The notes: generated from the letters alone by a model not told the origin. A stretch of DNA of 64,000 nucleotides from Poriferisodalis sp965221195 (GCA_965221195.1 OZ244864.1:496001-560000); one strand, 5' to 3'; numbered from the stretch's first letter, positions 26,258-34,329 are shown. Numbers and translations are program-made.

Positions 26258-28534
26258 ATGACACCTACGCTGTACAAGGACACGGGCTACTCACTGGGAC
26301 TACTCGTGGAGAGCATCCGCAACGGAACCATTGCGCTCCCCGACATCCAGCGTCCGTTCGTCTGGTCAGCGGCCAAAGCTCGAGATCTGTTCGACTCGCT
26401 GTACCGCGGATATCCGGTCGGCACGCTGCTGTTCTGGGAAACGGGTGCAGACATCGGGACTCGGCAGGTGGGCGGTGGCGAAAACGCACGCGTCGCCAAG
26501 TTGCTCATCGTCGACGGTCAGCAACGGCTCACATCGCTGTATGCGGTGCTGACTGGCAAACCAATCCTGACAAAAGCCTACGAAGAACGGCGCTTCCGGA
26601 TTGCATTCAGACCAGAGGACGAATCGTTCGAGGTGACAGACGCAGCCATTGAACGCGATCCTGAGTTCATCCCCGACATTACGGCGCTTTGGAACAACGG
26701 TTACAAACCGACGATCCGAAAGTTCCTCGCACGGCTCGCCGACGGGCGCGGCTTCGCTCTGGGTGAACAAGACGAAGACGCTCTCGAGGAGCGGATCGAC
26801 CGGGTGCGCGACCTGCGAGACTTTCGCTTCCAAGTGATCGAACTCAACTCAGACGCAAACGAAGAACAGGTCGCGGACATCTTCGTGCGCACCAACTCCG
26901 AAGGTGTCAAGCTGAACCAAGCAGATTTCATCTTGACACTGATGTCAGTGCATTGGGAGAAGGGTCGACGGCAACTCGAGCAGTTTTGCCGGGATGCCGC
27001 TGATGCCGCTGTGAAAGGCTCCTCCCCCAGAAACGCATTCATAGATCCGACGCCCGATCAGCTACTGCGCGCAGGCATCGGTCTGGCGTTTCGGCGAGGA
27101 CGACTGCAGCATGTCTACAGCATCCTTCGCGGCAAGGATCTGGAGACCGGTCTCGTATCAGTCGAGAGCCGTGCAGCACAGTTCGACGAACTCCGGCGGG
27201 CGCAAGACGATGTCCTCGACTTGACCAACTGGCATGAGTTCCTCAAATGCCTCACTCATGCTGGCTTCAGAAGTCGTCGCATGCTGACATCGGAGAACAC
27301 TCTCATCTACACCTACGTGCTCTGGCTCATTGGCAAGCGCGACTTCGGCCTTGACCCCACGACGCTACGCGGCCTGATCTCCCGATGGTTCTTCATGGCC
27401 CAGACCACAGGTCGCTACACGTCATCGCCGGAGAGCCAAATCGAGGCAGATCTCGGTCGCGTCTCGGTACTGAGACCGGGCGATGCCGAAGCGTTCTGCA
27501 TGGAACTGGATCGCTTGGTACGAGCAAACTTTACTGGCGATTATTGGACCATCTCCCTACCAAACCGGCTCGACACATCGGCGGCCCGGTCACCGGCCTT
27601 GTTTGCCTATTGGGCTGCGCTGAACCTGCTCGACGCAGAGTTGTTGTTCAGCAAGATACGGATTCGCGACCTTCTCGACCAGCACACGACCGCACAGCGA
27701 TCAATCGAGCGACATCATCTTTTTCCAAAGGCGTATCTGAGTGCAAGAGGCATCACGACCACTCGGTCAGTCAATGCCATCGCCAATATGGCCTTCCTCG
27801 ACTGGCCCGAAAACGCCACCATCAGTGCTGAGAACCCGCTGGAGTACTGGCCGTCCATGACAGCCGGAATGGATGCTGCACGCGTACAGCAGCAGCGGTA
27901 TTGGCATGCATTGCCTGTCGGCTGGGGGCAACTCGACTATGCGACTTTCCTTGAGCGCCGACGCGAACTCATCGCACAGGTCGTCCGCGACGGCTTCGGC
28001 CGCCTCTGGGACTCAAACACCCCGATCAAGCAGACGACGACGCTCGCCGACCTGCTTGCGATAGGCGAATCCCAAACTGTCGAGTACAAGTCGAGTGCTC
28101 GATGGAATCTTCACACCGAACAGGCCGACAAGAGACTCGAGCATGTCATCACGAAGACGGTGTGCGGTCTCCTCAATGCAGAGGGTGGCCGCTTGCTCAT
28201 CGGCGTTGACGATGGTGGCAATGTGCTCGGCCTGCACAATGACATGATGACTTTGGGTGACAAGGCATCACGCGATGACTATGAGCGGTTCTTGCGGCAA
28301 CGACTCGACAGCGACCTCTCGATCCCGACGGCAGCGGTCGTCAAGGTCGGCTTCGAACAGGCCGCCGGTGCCGATGTCTGCATCGTCTCTGTTGCTCCGA
28401 GCGGCAAGCCGGTGTTCGCCAAATCTCGTAACGGAGGAAACAGCCCAACAGAGTTCTGGGTGCGCGTGGGCAACGCCACGAAACAACTGCACGGCGACGA
28501 CATGCTGGAGTACCAATCAAGCCATTGGGACTGA
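26258..28534 (+). CDS. DUF262 / HNH (GmrSD-like) protein fused to a Schlafen AlbA_2 domain
   Basis: 758 residues. The N-terminal DUF262 (ParB-like) domain has DIQRPFVWS near residue 28 and the signature VDGQQRLTSLY near 85. A central DUF1524/HNH-like site RHHLFPKAYLS is near 484 with NMAFLDWPENATIS after it. The C-terminal AlbA_2 domain (QTVEYKSSARWN near 606, GGRLLIGVDDGG near 650) runs to the end. The first two parts are the layout of GmrSD-type modification-dependent restriction enzymes. The ATG at 26258 follows GGAG; an ATG at 26234 is possible. It is 152 nt from the DprA-like gene. A defence role is inferred. Confidence 0.83.
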   Translation: MTPTLYKDTGYSLGLLVESIRNGTIALPDIQRPFVWSAAKARDLFDSLYRGYPVGTLLFWETGADIGTRQVGGGENARVAKLLIVDGQQRLTSLYAVLTGKPILTKAYEERRFRIAFRPEDESFEVTDAAIERDPEFIPDITALWNNGYKPTIRKFLARLADGRGFALGEQDEDALEERIDRVRDLRDFRFQVIELNSDANEEQVADIFVRTNSEGVKLNQADFILTLMSVHWEKGRRQLEQFCRDAADAAVKGSSPRNAFIDPTPDQLLRAGIGLAFRRGRLQHVYSILRGKDLETGLVSVESRAAQFDELRRAQDDVLDLTNWHEFLKCLTHAGFRSRRMLTSENTLIYTYVLWLIGKRDFGLDPTTLRGLISRWFFMAQTTGRYTSSPESQIEADLGRVSVLRPGDAEAFCMELDRLVRANFTGDYWTISLPNRLDTSAARSPALFAYWAALNLLDAELLFSKIRIRDLLDQHTTAQRSIERHHLFPKAYLSARGITTTRSVNAIANMAFLDWPENATISAENPLEYWPSMTAGMDAARVQQQRYWHALPVGWGQLDYATFLERRRELIAQVVRDGFGRLWDSNTPIKQTTTLADLLAIGESQTVEYKSSARWNLHTEQADKRLEHVITKTVCGLLNAEGGRLLIGVDDGGNVLGLHNDMMTLGDKASRDDYERFLRQRLDSDLSIPTAAVVKVGFEQAAGADVCIVSVAPSGKPVFAKSRNGGNSPTEFWVRVGNATKQLHGDDMLEYQSSHWD

Positions 28535-28626
28535 CGCGCAGTCGCTGCTCTAAGGAGCCGGTCTTGGGGTCCGGAATCGACCCAAGTTGTCCCTTTGCCA
28601 GCAACTTGACCGACTTGGGTGCAGAT

Positions 28627-28683
28627 GCGCTAGGGCTGGACGTTGAGTTCAATCTCGACTCCGGTGATTACGGCACTCACAAG
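28627..28683 (-). repeat. Copy of the rpsJ 3' end (copy C)
   Basis: 57 bases differing at one position from copy B (31121-31177). The minus strand encodes ITGVEIELNVQP plus TAG, an S10-like C-terminus; it shares a core of about 25 bases with the real rpsJ end, then diverges. It is oriented like rpsJ. To its left, CCCAAGT...ACTTGGG forms an inverted repeat (about 28580-28619). The truncated ATPase gene starts at the base after the copy. Confidence 0.83.
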
Positions 28684-29241
28684 ATGGTCGCGCGTGTGTT
28701 GTGTTACGTTTTGGGGTATCTGAAGACTCGTTATGAGTGGGTGTTTGTGGATTTGCCGGTAGCTGGTACCGATACAACTATGATCACTGATTTTGCTTTG
28801 CGTAGTAATGATCTTTTTGATTTGTATACGGCTGTGTTTTCTACTGAGAACTCGGACATTATGAGTGTGTCTACGTGGTTTTGGCAGCAGTCCCGTCCAC
28901 CGGAACAAGGCGGCAGTAATCTTGATCTGAAACGTTGCGTCGGGGTGGTCAACAAAACCGGTGGCACTGATATGGATCCCGAGTTTTTGGCGCAACAAAT
29001 TCAACGTAAGTTAGGCATGAACGTTGCTGGGCAGATCCCGGTAGATAACCAGTACGGTACCCGCAAAAACAGTGGAGAGTGGGGCTGCCCACCTGCGTTG
29101 CGGCAATCTATAGCCGATCTTTGTTACACCGCTTTTGGTGTGTCCACTTGGCAACAAACACCTAACACGTCGGGGCGTCAACAACCATCCAAAAACAGTG
29201 GCCTGTTCAAACGGCGCCGCAAAGCCCGCACCATCAACTAA
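28684..29241 (+). pseudogene. CpaE/MinD-like ATPase lacking its N-terminal half
   Basis: 185 codons from an ATG directly next to copy C. The sequence resembles the C-terminal half of a SIMIBI ATPase of the pilus-assembly CpaE type: YEWVFVDLPVAGTDTT, then VVNKTGG and LGMNVAGQIPVDNQY. The N-terminal Walker A half is missing and would lie on the other side of the repeat. The tail is basic (KRRRKAR). Composition is more AT-rich than the ribosomal genes. Most likely a gene cut during insertion; whether the stub is made is unknown. Confidence 0.6.
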
Positions 29242-29333
29242 ACCCGCCAACCATCCACCCGCCGTCCCTCTTCTTTGATCGTGAGCGTGTGTTCAACTTG
29301 TTCGCAGGTAACAGCACACTCTACGATAGGTGA

Positions 29334-29621
29334 TTGTCGCAACAGAAGGCCTACGTGACAAATTCCAGTTCACTTACGCAACAGTCACAAACCGTACGAA
29401 ACAAACCCCGTTGGGTGTCCAAACGGCAACATGTTTCTTACGCCATCAAAACATCTCACATATGTTGCATTATCGGACTGATAATGGTTGCTGGTGTTAT
29501 CGTCGGTGTGGTGCAGGCAGTAAACAACGACGACCACGCGGCAGGACTTTTAGTTCTCAGTGGCTGCTTCTTGGCCGCTGTCACGCTTCGAGGTTTGTCT
29601 GTTTGGAGAACTCGCCGTTAG
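29334..29621 (+). CDS. Small protein with two predicted membrane helices
   Basis: 95 residues from a TTG; an alternative GTG start is at 29355. A basic, polar N-terminus of about 40 residues precedes two hydrophobic segments (CCIIGLIMVAGVIVGVV and AGLLVLSGCFLAAVTL) and an arginine-rich end. I do not recognise a family. It follows the ATPase stub on the same strand and converges with the next gene; the stop codons overlap (TTAG). Confidence 0.5.
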   Translation: MSQQKAYVTNSSSLTQQSQTVRNKPRWVSKRQHVSYAIKTSHICCIIGLIMVAGVIVGVVQAVNNDDHAAGLLVLSGCFLAAVTLRGLSVWRTRR

Positions 29622-30382
29622 TCGGTGCGCCGTATCAGATCGTACCAGCCCAAATCTTTCCTAGCGGTGGCTTCGAAGTCGCCGTACCCGAGAGTGATGT
29701 CACCCCACGGACGCCACGGAGCTTCAGGGCAAGCAACCGCGTCACGGAACCTCCCAGCGCGGTACCATCCACGACCGCAAGCAATACCGTCGTTTACTAG
29801 GCGCACCTTAACTTCTATGTATTGCAGGTCGGCGTTGATCTGATCGCGTTGTTCTGGTGTTAGCGCAAGTTCGCCGTTGTAGTGCCGTTTCAACGTCACT
29901 AATCCCTGAAAGAACGTCGCATTTATCGCTCTTGCGTAAGCGCGCCATTCTTCAGGATCGTCAGTGGGCGGGTTAACATTCCAACTATCTTCAGGGGCGA
30001 CATCGTAAGAGATTCCGGGGAGTCCCCATTCCCAGTCGGTTTCTAAAGCGTTGAATCTTTGTCGGTGCGCTTCGTACCAGATTTTTGTTTCAACTTCAAT
30101 CGGATCAGGCTCAGTTTCTGGCGCTGTTTGGGGTTGGGGGTTTGCGGGCGTGGGATTGTTGGTATCTGTGTCAGGATTGTTGTTATCTGAGGTGTTGGAG
30201 GTGTCGTTGGTGGCCTGTTGACCCTCGGCGGTATCGGTGGCGTCGGTGCCATCGGGGGGGCTGGTTGGTTGTGGGCTGTTTACCTCAGAAGCGTCGCTCT
30301 TAGAAGTACCACTTTCAGCATCGCTGCTACTAGTACCACCATCAGTGCCGCTGTCGGTGCCGCTGTCAGTGCTTTCTGGCAC
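29618..30382 (-). CDS. Hypothetical protein with Ser/Thr/Asp-rich N-terminal half
   Basis: 254 residues from a GTG. About 90 residues are low-complexity (Ser, Thr, Asp, Asn, Pro). They precede a compact aromatic-rich domain (WYEAHRQRFNALETDWEWGL; ATFFQGLVTLKRHYNGELAL) that I cannot assign. The upstream DNA passes directly into the retropepsin-like frame, so the true N-terminus, possibly a signal or membrane segment, may have been lost at a junction near 30400. Confidence 0.5.
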   Translation of the reverse strand: MPESTDSGTDSGTDGGTSSSDAESGTSKSDASEVNSPQPTSPPDGTDATDTAEGQQATNDTSNTSDNNNPDTDTNNPTPANPQPQTAPETEPDPIEVETKIWYEAHRQRFNALETDWEWGLPGISYDVAPEDSWNVNPPTDDPEEWRAYARAINATFFQGLVTLKRHYNGELALTPEQRDQINADLQYIEVKVRLVNDGIACGRGWYRAGRFRDAVACPEAPWRPWGDITLGYGDFEATARKDLGWYDLIRRTD

Positions 30383-30555
30383 ATCAGTGCTGCGGTCGCT
30401 GCGAGGTGCTCAATCACGCGCTCCGAAACGCCTGACTCCTGAGTGCCAGTGTCGATGAGTCCGGTGAACCTCCCGCCTTCCCCGGGCACCGTCACGGCCA
30501 CTTCGATCTCGGTTAGGATCTGTCTCCGCTGGACCTCAATGACCCGCTCGTTCAC
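30280..30555 (-). pseudogene. Retropepsin-like aspartic protease fragment
   Basis: Starts with GTG at 30555, overlapping the previous gene by 4 nt. Residues 14-52 (EIEVAVTVPGEGGRF then GLIDTGTQESGVSERVIEHL) show the D-T-G catalytic motif and following serine of retroviral-type aspartic proteases. After about residue 52 the frame becomes Ala/Leu-rich nonsense that overlaps the next gene's Ser/Asp-rich region in another frame. The second half of the fold is therefore missing. Confidence 0.55.
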
Positions 30556-30794
30556 CCTGCTTCACCGAGGCCGAGCGCGCTCACGAACACCGGCTCTGCA
30601 CCGATTTCTTGGAAAGAGAACTCGCCTCTTCGATACATCCTCATGCCAGCCGCAAATGCAGACTCGCAGTCGCTGTATATGCCTACGACCTCCTCGTCGT
30701 GCATGAGCGCTACCTTGCCGTTGTGCTCAGGCTCGAGTTCGGCCCGATGAAGCGCCTCGTAGGCATCAAAGTTCTTGAGGGCTTGAGTGGGCAT
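30552..30794 (-). CDS. Small conserved-type protein upstream of the protease fragment
   Basis: 80 residues, start at 30794 with GGAG upstream. The pattern is an N-terminal helix (NFDAYEALHRAELEPEHNGK), then VALMHDEEVVGIYSDCESAFAAGMRMYRRGEFSFQEIG in parts. It resembles the DUF5678-like short proteins often found before aspartic-protease genes. It is coupled to the protease fragment by a 4 nt overlap. The function is unknown to me. Confidence 0.55.
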   Translation of the reverse strand: MPTQALKNFDAYEALHRAELEPEHNGKVALMHDEEVVGIYSDCESAFAAGMRMYRRGEFSFQEIGAEPVFVSALGLGEAG

Positions 30795-31066
30795 AGAAAA
30801 TCTCCGCATCGGCGAGGCCTCGGTTGCCACCCTGCCGTACGAGCAGGAAGCTAGCCCCAAAGATACGCGGATACCTGCGGACGCTGCCATGGCGAGACGA
30901 CACATGAGCAGACGCACAGGCCCTGCCTTCCCAGTCAGCAGGACTGCGCGCTGCTGTCAGTTTGATGCCAGATGCTCTGATCGACGCGGCCAGCGACGCC
31001 AGAAGAACCACGACTGTCGCCGTCGTTAGAAACACTGTCAGGATTCCGCCGACGAGGTGCGTCAGA
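30795..31066. other. Spacer with no convincing gene
   Basis: A minus-strand frame (30766-31146) runs through here and includes one hydrophobic helix (LVGGILTVFLTTATVVVLLA), but its start lies inside the rpsJ-end copy B. It overlaps the better-supported small gene ending at 30552. I regard it as doubtful; it could be the stub of a membrane protein gene cut at copy B. Confidence 0.35.
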
Positions 31067-31177
31067 CTGCGGGGCAACGAATCTGCCCGGACCCAGAAAG
31101 GCACCAGTTTGCTGGCGGGCGCGCTAGGTCTGGACGTTGAGTTCAATCTCGACTCCGGTGATTACGGCACTCACAAG
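31067..31177 (-). repeat. Copy of the rpsJ 3' end with downstream flank (copy B)
   Basis: Bases 31067-31128 are identical to 32593-32654, that is the 62 bases spanning the end of rpsJ and its downstream flank. The following part (31121-31177) is identical except at one base to copy C. It therefore combines the flank of the true rpsJ end with the coding end of copy C, as expected if recombination occurred within the shared core of about 25 bases. Confidence 0.9.
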
Positions 31178-31331
31178 TGCGTCTTGCGGAGGCTTCTGTC
31201 GGGACAGCCTAGTGACGCGACACGCAGGTGATCTGTCCCCATGCCGAACTAACACTGCACAACGCGTTGAGAGGCAGACACCCACATCACTATCTAGCAC
31301 TCGCGGGTTTAGCGGGTGGATGTATTCATCC
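31178..31331. other. Spacer with small hairpins only
   Basis: No gene seen. A 5-bp stem GGATG-tatt-CATCC (31318-31331) sits directly after the stop of the minus-strand gene that begins at 31757 and could be a weak terminator. No T-run accompanies it. Confidence 0.35.
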
Positions 31332-31757
31332 TTAGCTCAAGGAGTGGGCAATTCGCTTGGCTTGAGCGCCTGTGAGTCTTGCTCCGCCGTCTGTTCTGAA
31401 CACGACAACATGTGATGGGTCTTCGTGTGTCGGCCAAAGTTGCACACCTAACGCACCATCGGTTCTGAGTTCGTCTGCGGCTATGCGCGCAAGCCCGTAA
31501 CCCGGTTGGCGCCGAGCCAGATCATCGATGTCTGTTGTTGGCGATTCCAAGATGAATGACATCGCTGTGCCGGGGCACCCCAAGCGCATCGCTTCGTCGT
31601 CACGGTAGAACTGCACTGCCTGCCGAGTGATTCGAGGACAGCTTGTGTCGTCCAGATCACTCCAATCACAGAACTGTGGATTAATCCAACGAATCAGATA
31701 CGCGCCAAGCGGAACTCCCTCAATGTCGTCCGAGTACGGACTCGTTCCGTCGCACAT
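31332..31757 (-). CDS. Hypothetical protein
   Basis: 141 residues from the ATG at 31757. The frame is open about 45 nt further upstream with protein-like sequence (RLNLRCVGILFDMC) but no standard start, so the 5' end is uncertain. Features: ILFDMCDGTSPYSDDIEGVPLGAYLIRWINP in pieces, then a mixed alpha/beta region ending RIAHSLS. I do not recognise the family. Downstream member of a three-gene minus-strand cluster. Confidence 0.5.
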   Translation of the reverse strand: MCDGTSPYSDDIEGVPLGAYLIRWINPQFCDWSDLDDTSCPRITRQAVQFYRDDEAMRLGCPGTAMSFILESPTTDIDDLARRQPGYGLARIAADELRTDGALGVQLWPTHEDPSHVVVFRTDGGARLTGAQAKRIAHSLS

Positions 31758-31845
31758 GTCAAAGAGAATGCCGACGCACCGAAGATTCAGTCGCTCAGGT
31801 CATGCGGGCTTGGCAAACTCTTGTGACCAAGAACGCCGAACCGGC

Positions 31846-32343
31846 TCAGACACGATGCCGCGCCAACAGGAGAAGCCACTCGTCCGCGAGCTCACGACGG
31901 AACGGATCGGCTTCCTCCCGTTCGACTCCGCTCTCGATGTCGTCATAGGAAATCTCGACTTTTCCGCTCGCATCAATGGTGAAAGCAAGCGTGCATTGAG
32001 TGCTGTGCCACTCAATGAAGACACCGCCGAAGGGCGTGGGCGTGACCGTGGGTACACGCAGCCGACCGTCATATTCGGAGAGCCGCGCAACCACCAATAA
32101 CGCTGCGCCTCGCGCGCCGTGTGTCACTGTCGGCGAAGCAGGGCCATCCCAGTCGGGAGCGAGCCAACGCAGATCGCGAATCCGCCGTTCCGCATCCGCT
32201 CGCCATCCCGAATCTTCCGGCACACGAGCGAGCAGGCTCGCAGACGACTCGGGCGGCTCAATGCCGGACAACGCCAATCCGCCGGTCTCGACCGGTGTCC
32301 CTGTCTCGTTTCTCGCCGCCAATAAGGCTCCAGATCGGTTCAT
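31846..32343 (-). CDS. Hypothetical protein with WDG and P-GG-EW motifs
   Basis: 165 residues. The motif pair WLAPDWDGPAS near residue 55 and PTPFGGVFIEWHS near 105, followed by FTIDASGKVEISYDD, is seen in short orphan proteins of many bacterial accessory regions; I know no function. The ATG at 32343 overlaps the stop of the upstream fragment by 4 nt (ATGA), which supports this start and a shared transcript. Confidence 0.6.
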   Translation of the reverse strand: MNRSGALLAARNETGTPVETGGLALSGIEPPESSASLLARVPEDSGWRADAERRIRDLRWLAPDWDGPASPTVTHGARGAALLVVARLSEYDGRLRVPTVTPTPFGGVFIEWHSTQCTLAFTIDASGKVEISYDDIESGVEREEADPFRRELADEWLLLLARHRV

Positions 32344-32592
32344 TCGATCATGTCCTGTTTCGTCAGCTTGCCCCATCGACCATGCATGTACTCGGTCGTC
32401 AGTTCTTCGAAGCCACGAACAATCCACTCGCGTCCGCAGTCCAAGAACTCCAAGACACCCTGCAGGTTCGAAGTCCGCGGTGCGCCTCGGGCGGTCAGTG
32501 TCATGACGGCTAGGCGGGGCACATCAGAGCCTTCGCTTGCGCTGCGGAGTTCGCGCTGAAGGATGTCTGCAACTACTGCCGACAGGCGTTTG
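32340..32592 (-). pseudogene. C-terminal remnant of a TIGR04255-like gene, cut at the rpsJ flank repeat
   Basis: The frame encodes about 84 residues of convincing sequence (including VPRLAVMTLTARGA and WIVRGFEELTTEYMHGRW) resembling the end of TIGR04255-type proteins, which usually have about 250 residues. Protein-like sequence stops exactly where the 62-base repeat shared with copy B begins (32593). The open frame continues into the repeat (MPFWVRADSLPRSK) but this is not native sequence. It is coupled to the next gene by ATGA. The family name is tentative. Confidence 0.5.
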
Positions 32593-32692
32593 CTGCGGGG
32601 CAACGAATCTGCCCGGACCCAGAAAGGCACCAGTTTGCTGGCGGGCGCGCTAGGGCTGGACTTTGAGTTCGATCTCTACACCTGCAGGCAGG
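32593..32692 (-). repeat. True rpsJ 3' end and flank (copy A, proposed target)
   Basis: Covers the last codons of rpsJ, its TAG at 32650-32652, and 57 bases downstream. The flank contains CCAG-caaa-CTGG in the direction of transcription. Parts of it are repeated at 31067, 28627 and 22667, all in the same orientation. The common core is about 25 bases encoding VEIEL-VQP. Confidence 0.88.
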
Positions 32693-32964
32693 TCGAGCCG
32701 CTGGAGCGAGTCGACCGTCTTGTCGGTGGGGTCAATCACGTCGATGAGGCGCTTGTGGATACGCATCTCAAAGTGCTCGCGTGAGTCTTTGTCCTTGTGG
32801 GGAGACCGCACCACGGTGTAACGATGCTTCTCAGTGGGCAGCGGTACCGGGCCGCGCACCTTGGCGTTAGTGCGCAGCACCGTCTCGGTGATCTTCTGCG
32901 CTGACTGGTCCACGATCTCGTGGTCGTACGCCTTGAGACGCATCCGGATGCGAGGTGCTGCCAT
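32650..32964 (-). CDS. rpsJ: 30S ribosomal protein S10
   Basis: 104-residue protein of the small-subunit head, also the NusE transcription antitermination factor. It shows IRMRLKAYDHEIVDQSAQKI, VPLPTEKHRYTVVRSPHKDKDSREHFEMR and HKRLIDVIDPTDKTVDSL in order. It follows tuf at 30 nt, so here it is the last gene of the str operon. Normally rplC follows directly; in this genome 21 kb of unrelated genes intervene. Confidence 0.97.
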   Translation of the reverse strand: MAAPRIRMRLKAYDHEIVDQSAQKITETVLRTNAKVRGPVPLPTEKHRYTVVRSPHKDKDSREHFEMRIHKRLIDVIDPTDKTVDSLQRLDLPAGVEIELKVQP

Positions 32965-32994
32965 AACTGTTCCTAACCGCTGCTGGCCTGAGGT

Positions 32995-34179
32995 CTACTG
33001 AAGGATCTTCGTCACTCGGCCGGCACCGACGGTACGCCCACCCTCGCGGATGGCGAAACGCAAGCCCTCGTCCATGGCAATCGGGTTGATCAGCTCAACC
33101 GTCATCTCAGTGTTGTCGCCGGGCATGCACATTTCGGTGCCTTCGGGAAGATCAACCACACCGGTTATATCGGTAGTGCGGAAGTAAAACTGCGGCCGAT
33201 AATTCGAAAAGAACGGCTTGTGTCGCCCGCCCTCTTCTTTGGTCAGCACATACACCTGCGCCTCAAACTTGGTGTGCGGAGTGATGGCACCCTTGCGGGT
33301 ACAGACCTGGCCACGCTCTACCTCGTCTTTGCCTGTGCCGCGCAACAACAGACCCACGTTGTCGCCTGCTTGGCCCTGATCGAGGATCTTGCGGAACATC
33401 TCCACACCGGTCACGGTGGTGTCTTGGGTGTCGCGGATACCGACGATCTCAATCTCGTCGCCAGTGTTGATGACACCTTGCTCAATCTTGCCGGTCACCA
33501 CAGTGCCCCGACCCGTAATCGAAAACACGTCTTCGATCGGCATCAGGAATGGGCGCTCGGTGTCACGTTCGGGCTCAGGCACGTACTCATCAACTGCGTT
33601 CATCAGTTCGATGATCTGCTCCGCTGCTGCGGCGTCACCCTCAAGCGCGTTCAACGCGGAGATCCGCACGACCGGAACGTCATCACCGGGGAACTCGTAT
33701 TCGCTGAGCAGCTCGCGCACTTCCAGCTCAACGAGTTCAAGCAGCTCTTCGTCGTCAACCATGTCAACCTTGTTGAGCGCGACCACGATGTAGGGCACAC
33801 CGACCTGGCGGGCTAGCAGAACGTGCTCGCGGGTTTGCGGCATTGGCCCATCGGCTGCGGACACGACCAAGATGGCACCGTCCACTTGGGCGGCACCAGT
33901 GATCATGTTCTTGATGTAGTCGGCGTGGCCTGGCATGTCCACATGCGCATAGTGCCGGTTGGTGGTCTCGTACTCAACATGGGCAATCGAAATGGTGATA
34001 CCGCGTTCGCGCTCTTCAGGTGCTTTGTCGATCTCGTCGAAGGCCGTTGCCTGGCCGCCGACGTGCTCAGAGAGCACACGCGTGATGGCTGCGGTCAGCG
34101 TTGTCTTGCCGTGGTCAATATGGCCCATCGTGCCCACGTTGACGTGAGGCTTCGTCCGCTCAAAACGCTCTTTTGCCAT
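32995..34179 (-). CDS. tuf: Elongation factor Tu
   Basis: GTPase delivering aminoacyl-tRNA to the ribosome; 394 residues, normal length. The G motifs are GHIDHGKTTL near residue 18, DMPGHADY near 80, and NKVDMVD near 135. Domains 2 and 3 are complete, ending AGRVTKILQ. It lies between fusA and rpsJ in the str operon with a 150 nt leader. Confidence 0.98.
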   Translation of the reverse strand: MAKERFERTKPHVNVGTMGHIDHGKTTLTAAITRVLSEHVGGQATAFDEIDKAPEERERGITISIAHVEYETTNRHYAHVDMPGHADYIKNMITGAAQVDGAILVVSAADGPMPQTREHVLLARQVGVPYIVVALNKVDMVDDEELLELVELEVRELLSEYEFPGDDVPVVRISALNALEGDAAAAEQIIELMNAVDEYVPEPERDTERPFLMPIEDVFSITGRGTVVTGKIEQGVINTGDEIEIVGIRDTQDTTVTGVEMFRKILDQGQAGDNVGLLLRGTGKDEVERGQVCTRKGAITPHTKFEAQVYVLTKEEGGRHKPFFSNYRPQFYFRTTDITGVVDLPEGTEMCMPGDNTEMTVELINPIAMDEGLRFAIREGGRTVGAGRVTKILQ

Positions 34180-34329
34180 GTCGTGCCCGCCTTTCGGGGT
34201 TCTGCTCGCCTGTCGGGAGCGGGGGAGGTGCAGGGTTGTCTTTGCTGCTTGGTTTCGTCGCTGTTCTCAACGGTATGAGGCTAGGGATATTGCGGCCCAG
34301 TTCCAATAATCCCAGGCAAGCGGCCCAGA

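Noticed and set aside
23053..28534. RecQ, DprA and DUF262 genes as the integrase of the proposed elements
   Set aside because: None is a site-specific recombinase, and they occur in only one of the intervals.
30766..31146. 126-codon minus-strand frame with one hydrophobic helix
   Set aside because: Its first 30 codons are the rpsJ-end repeat, it overlaps a better gene, and there is no start outside the repeat; kept only as a possible stub.
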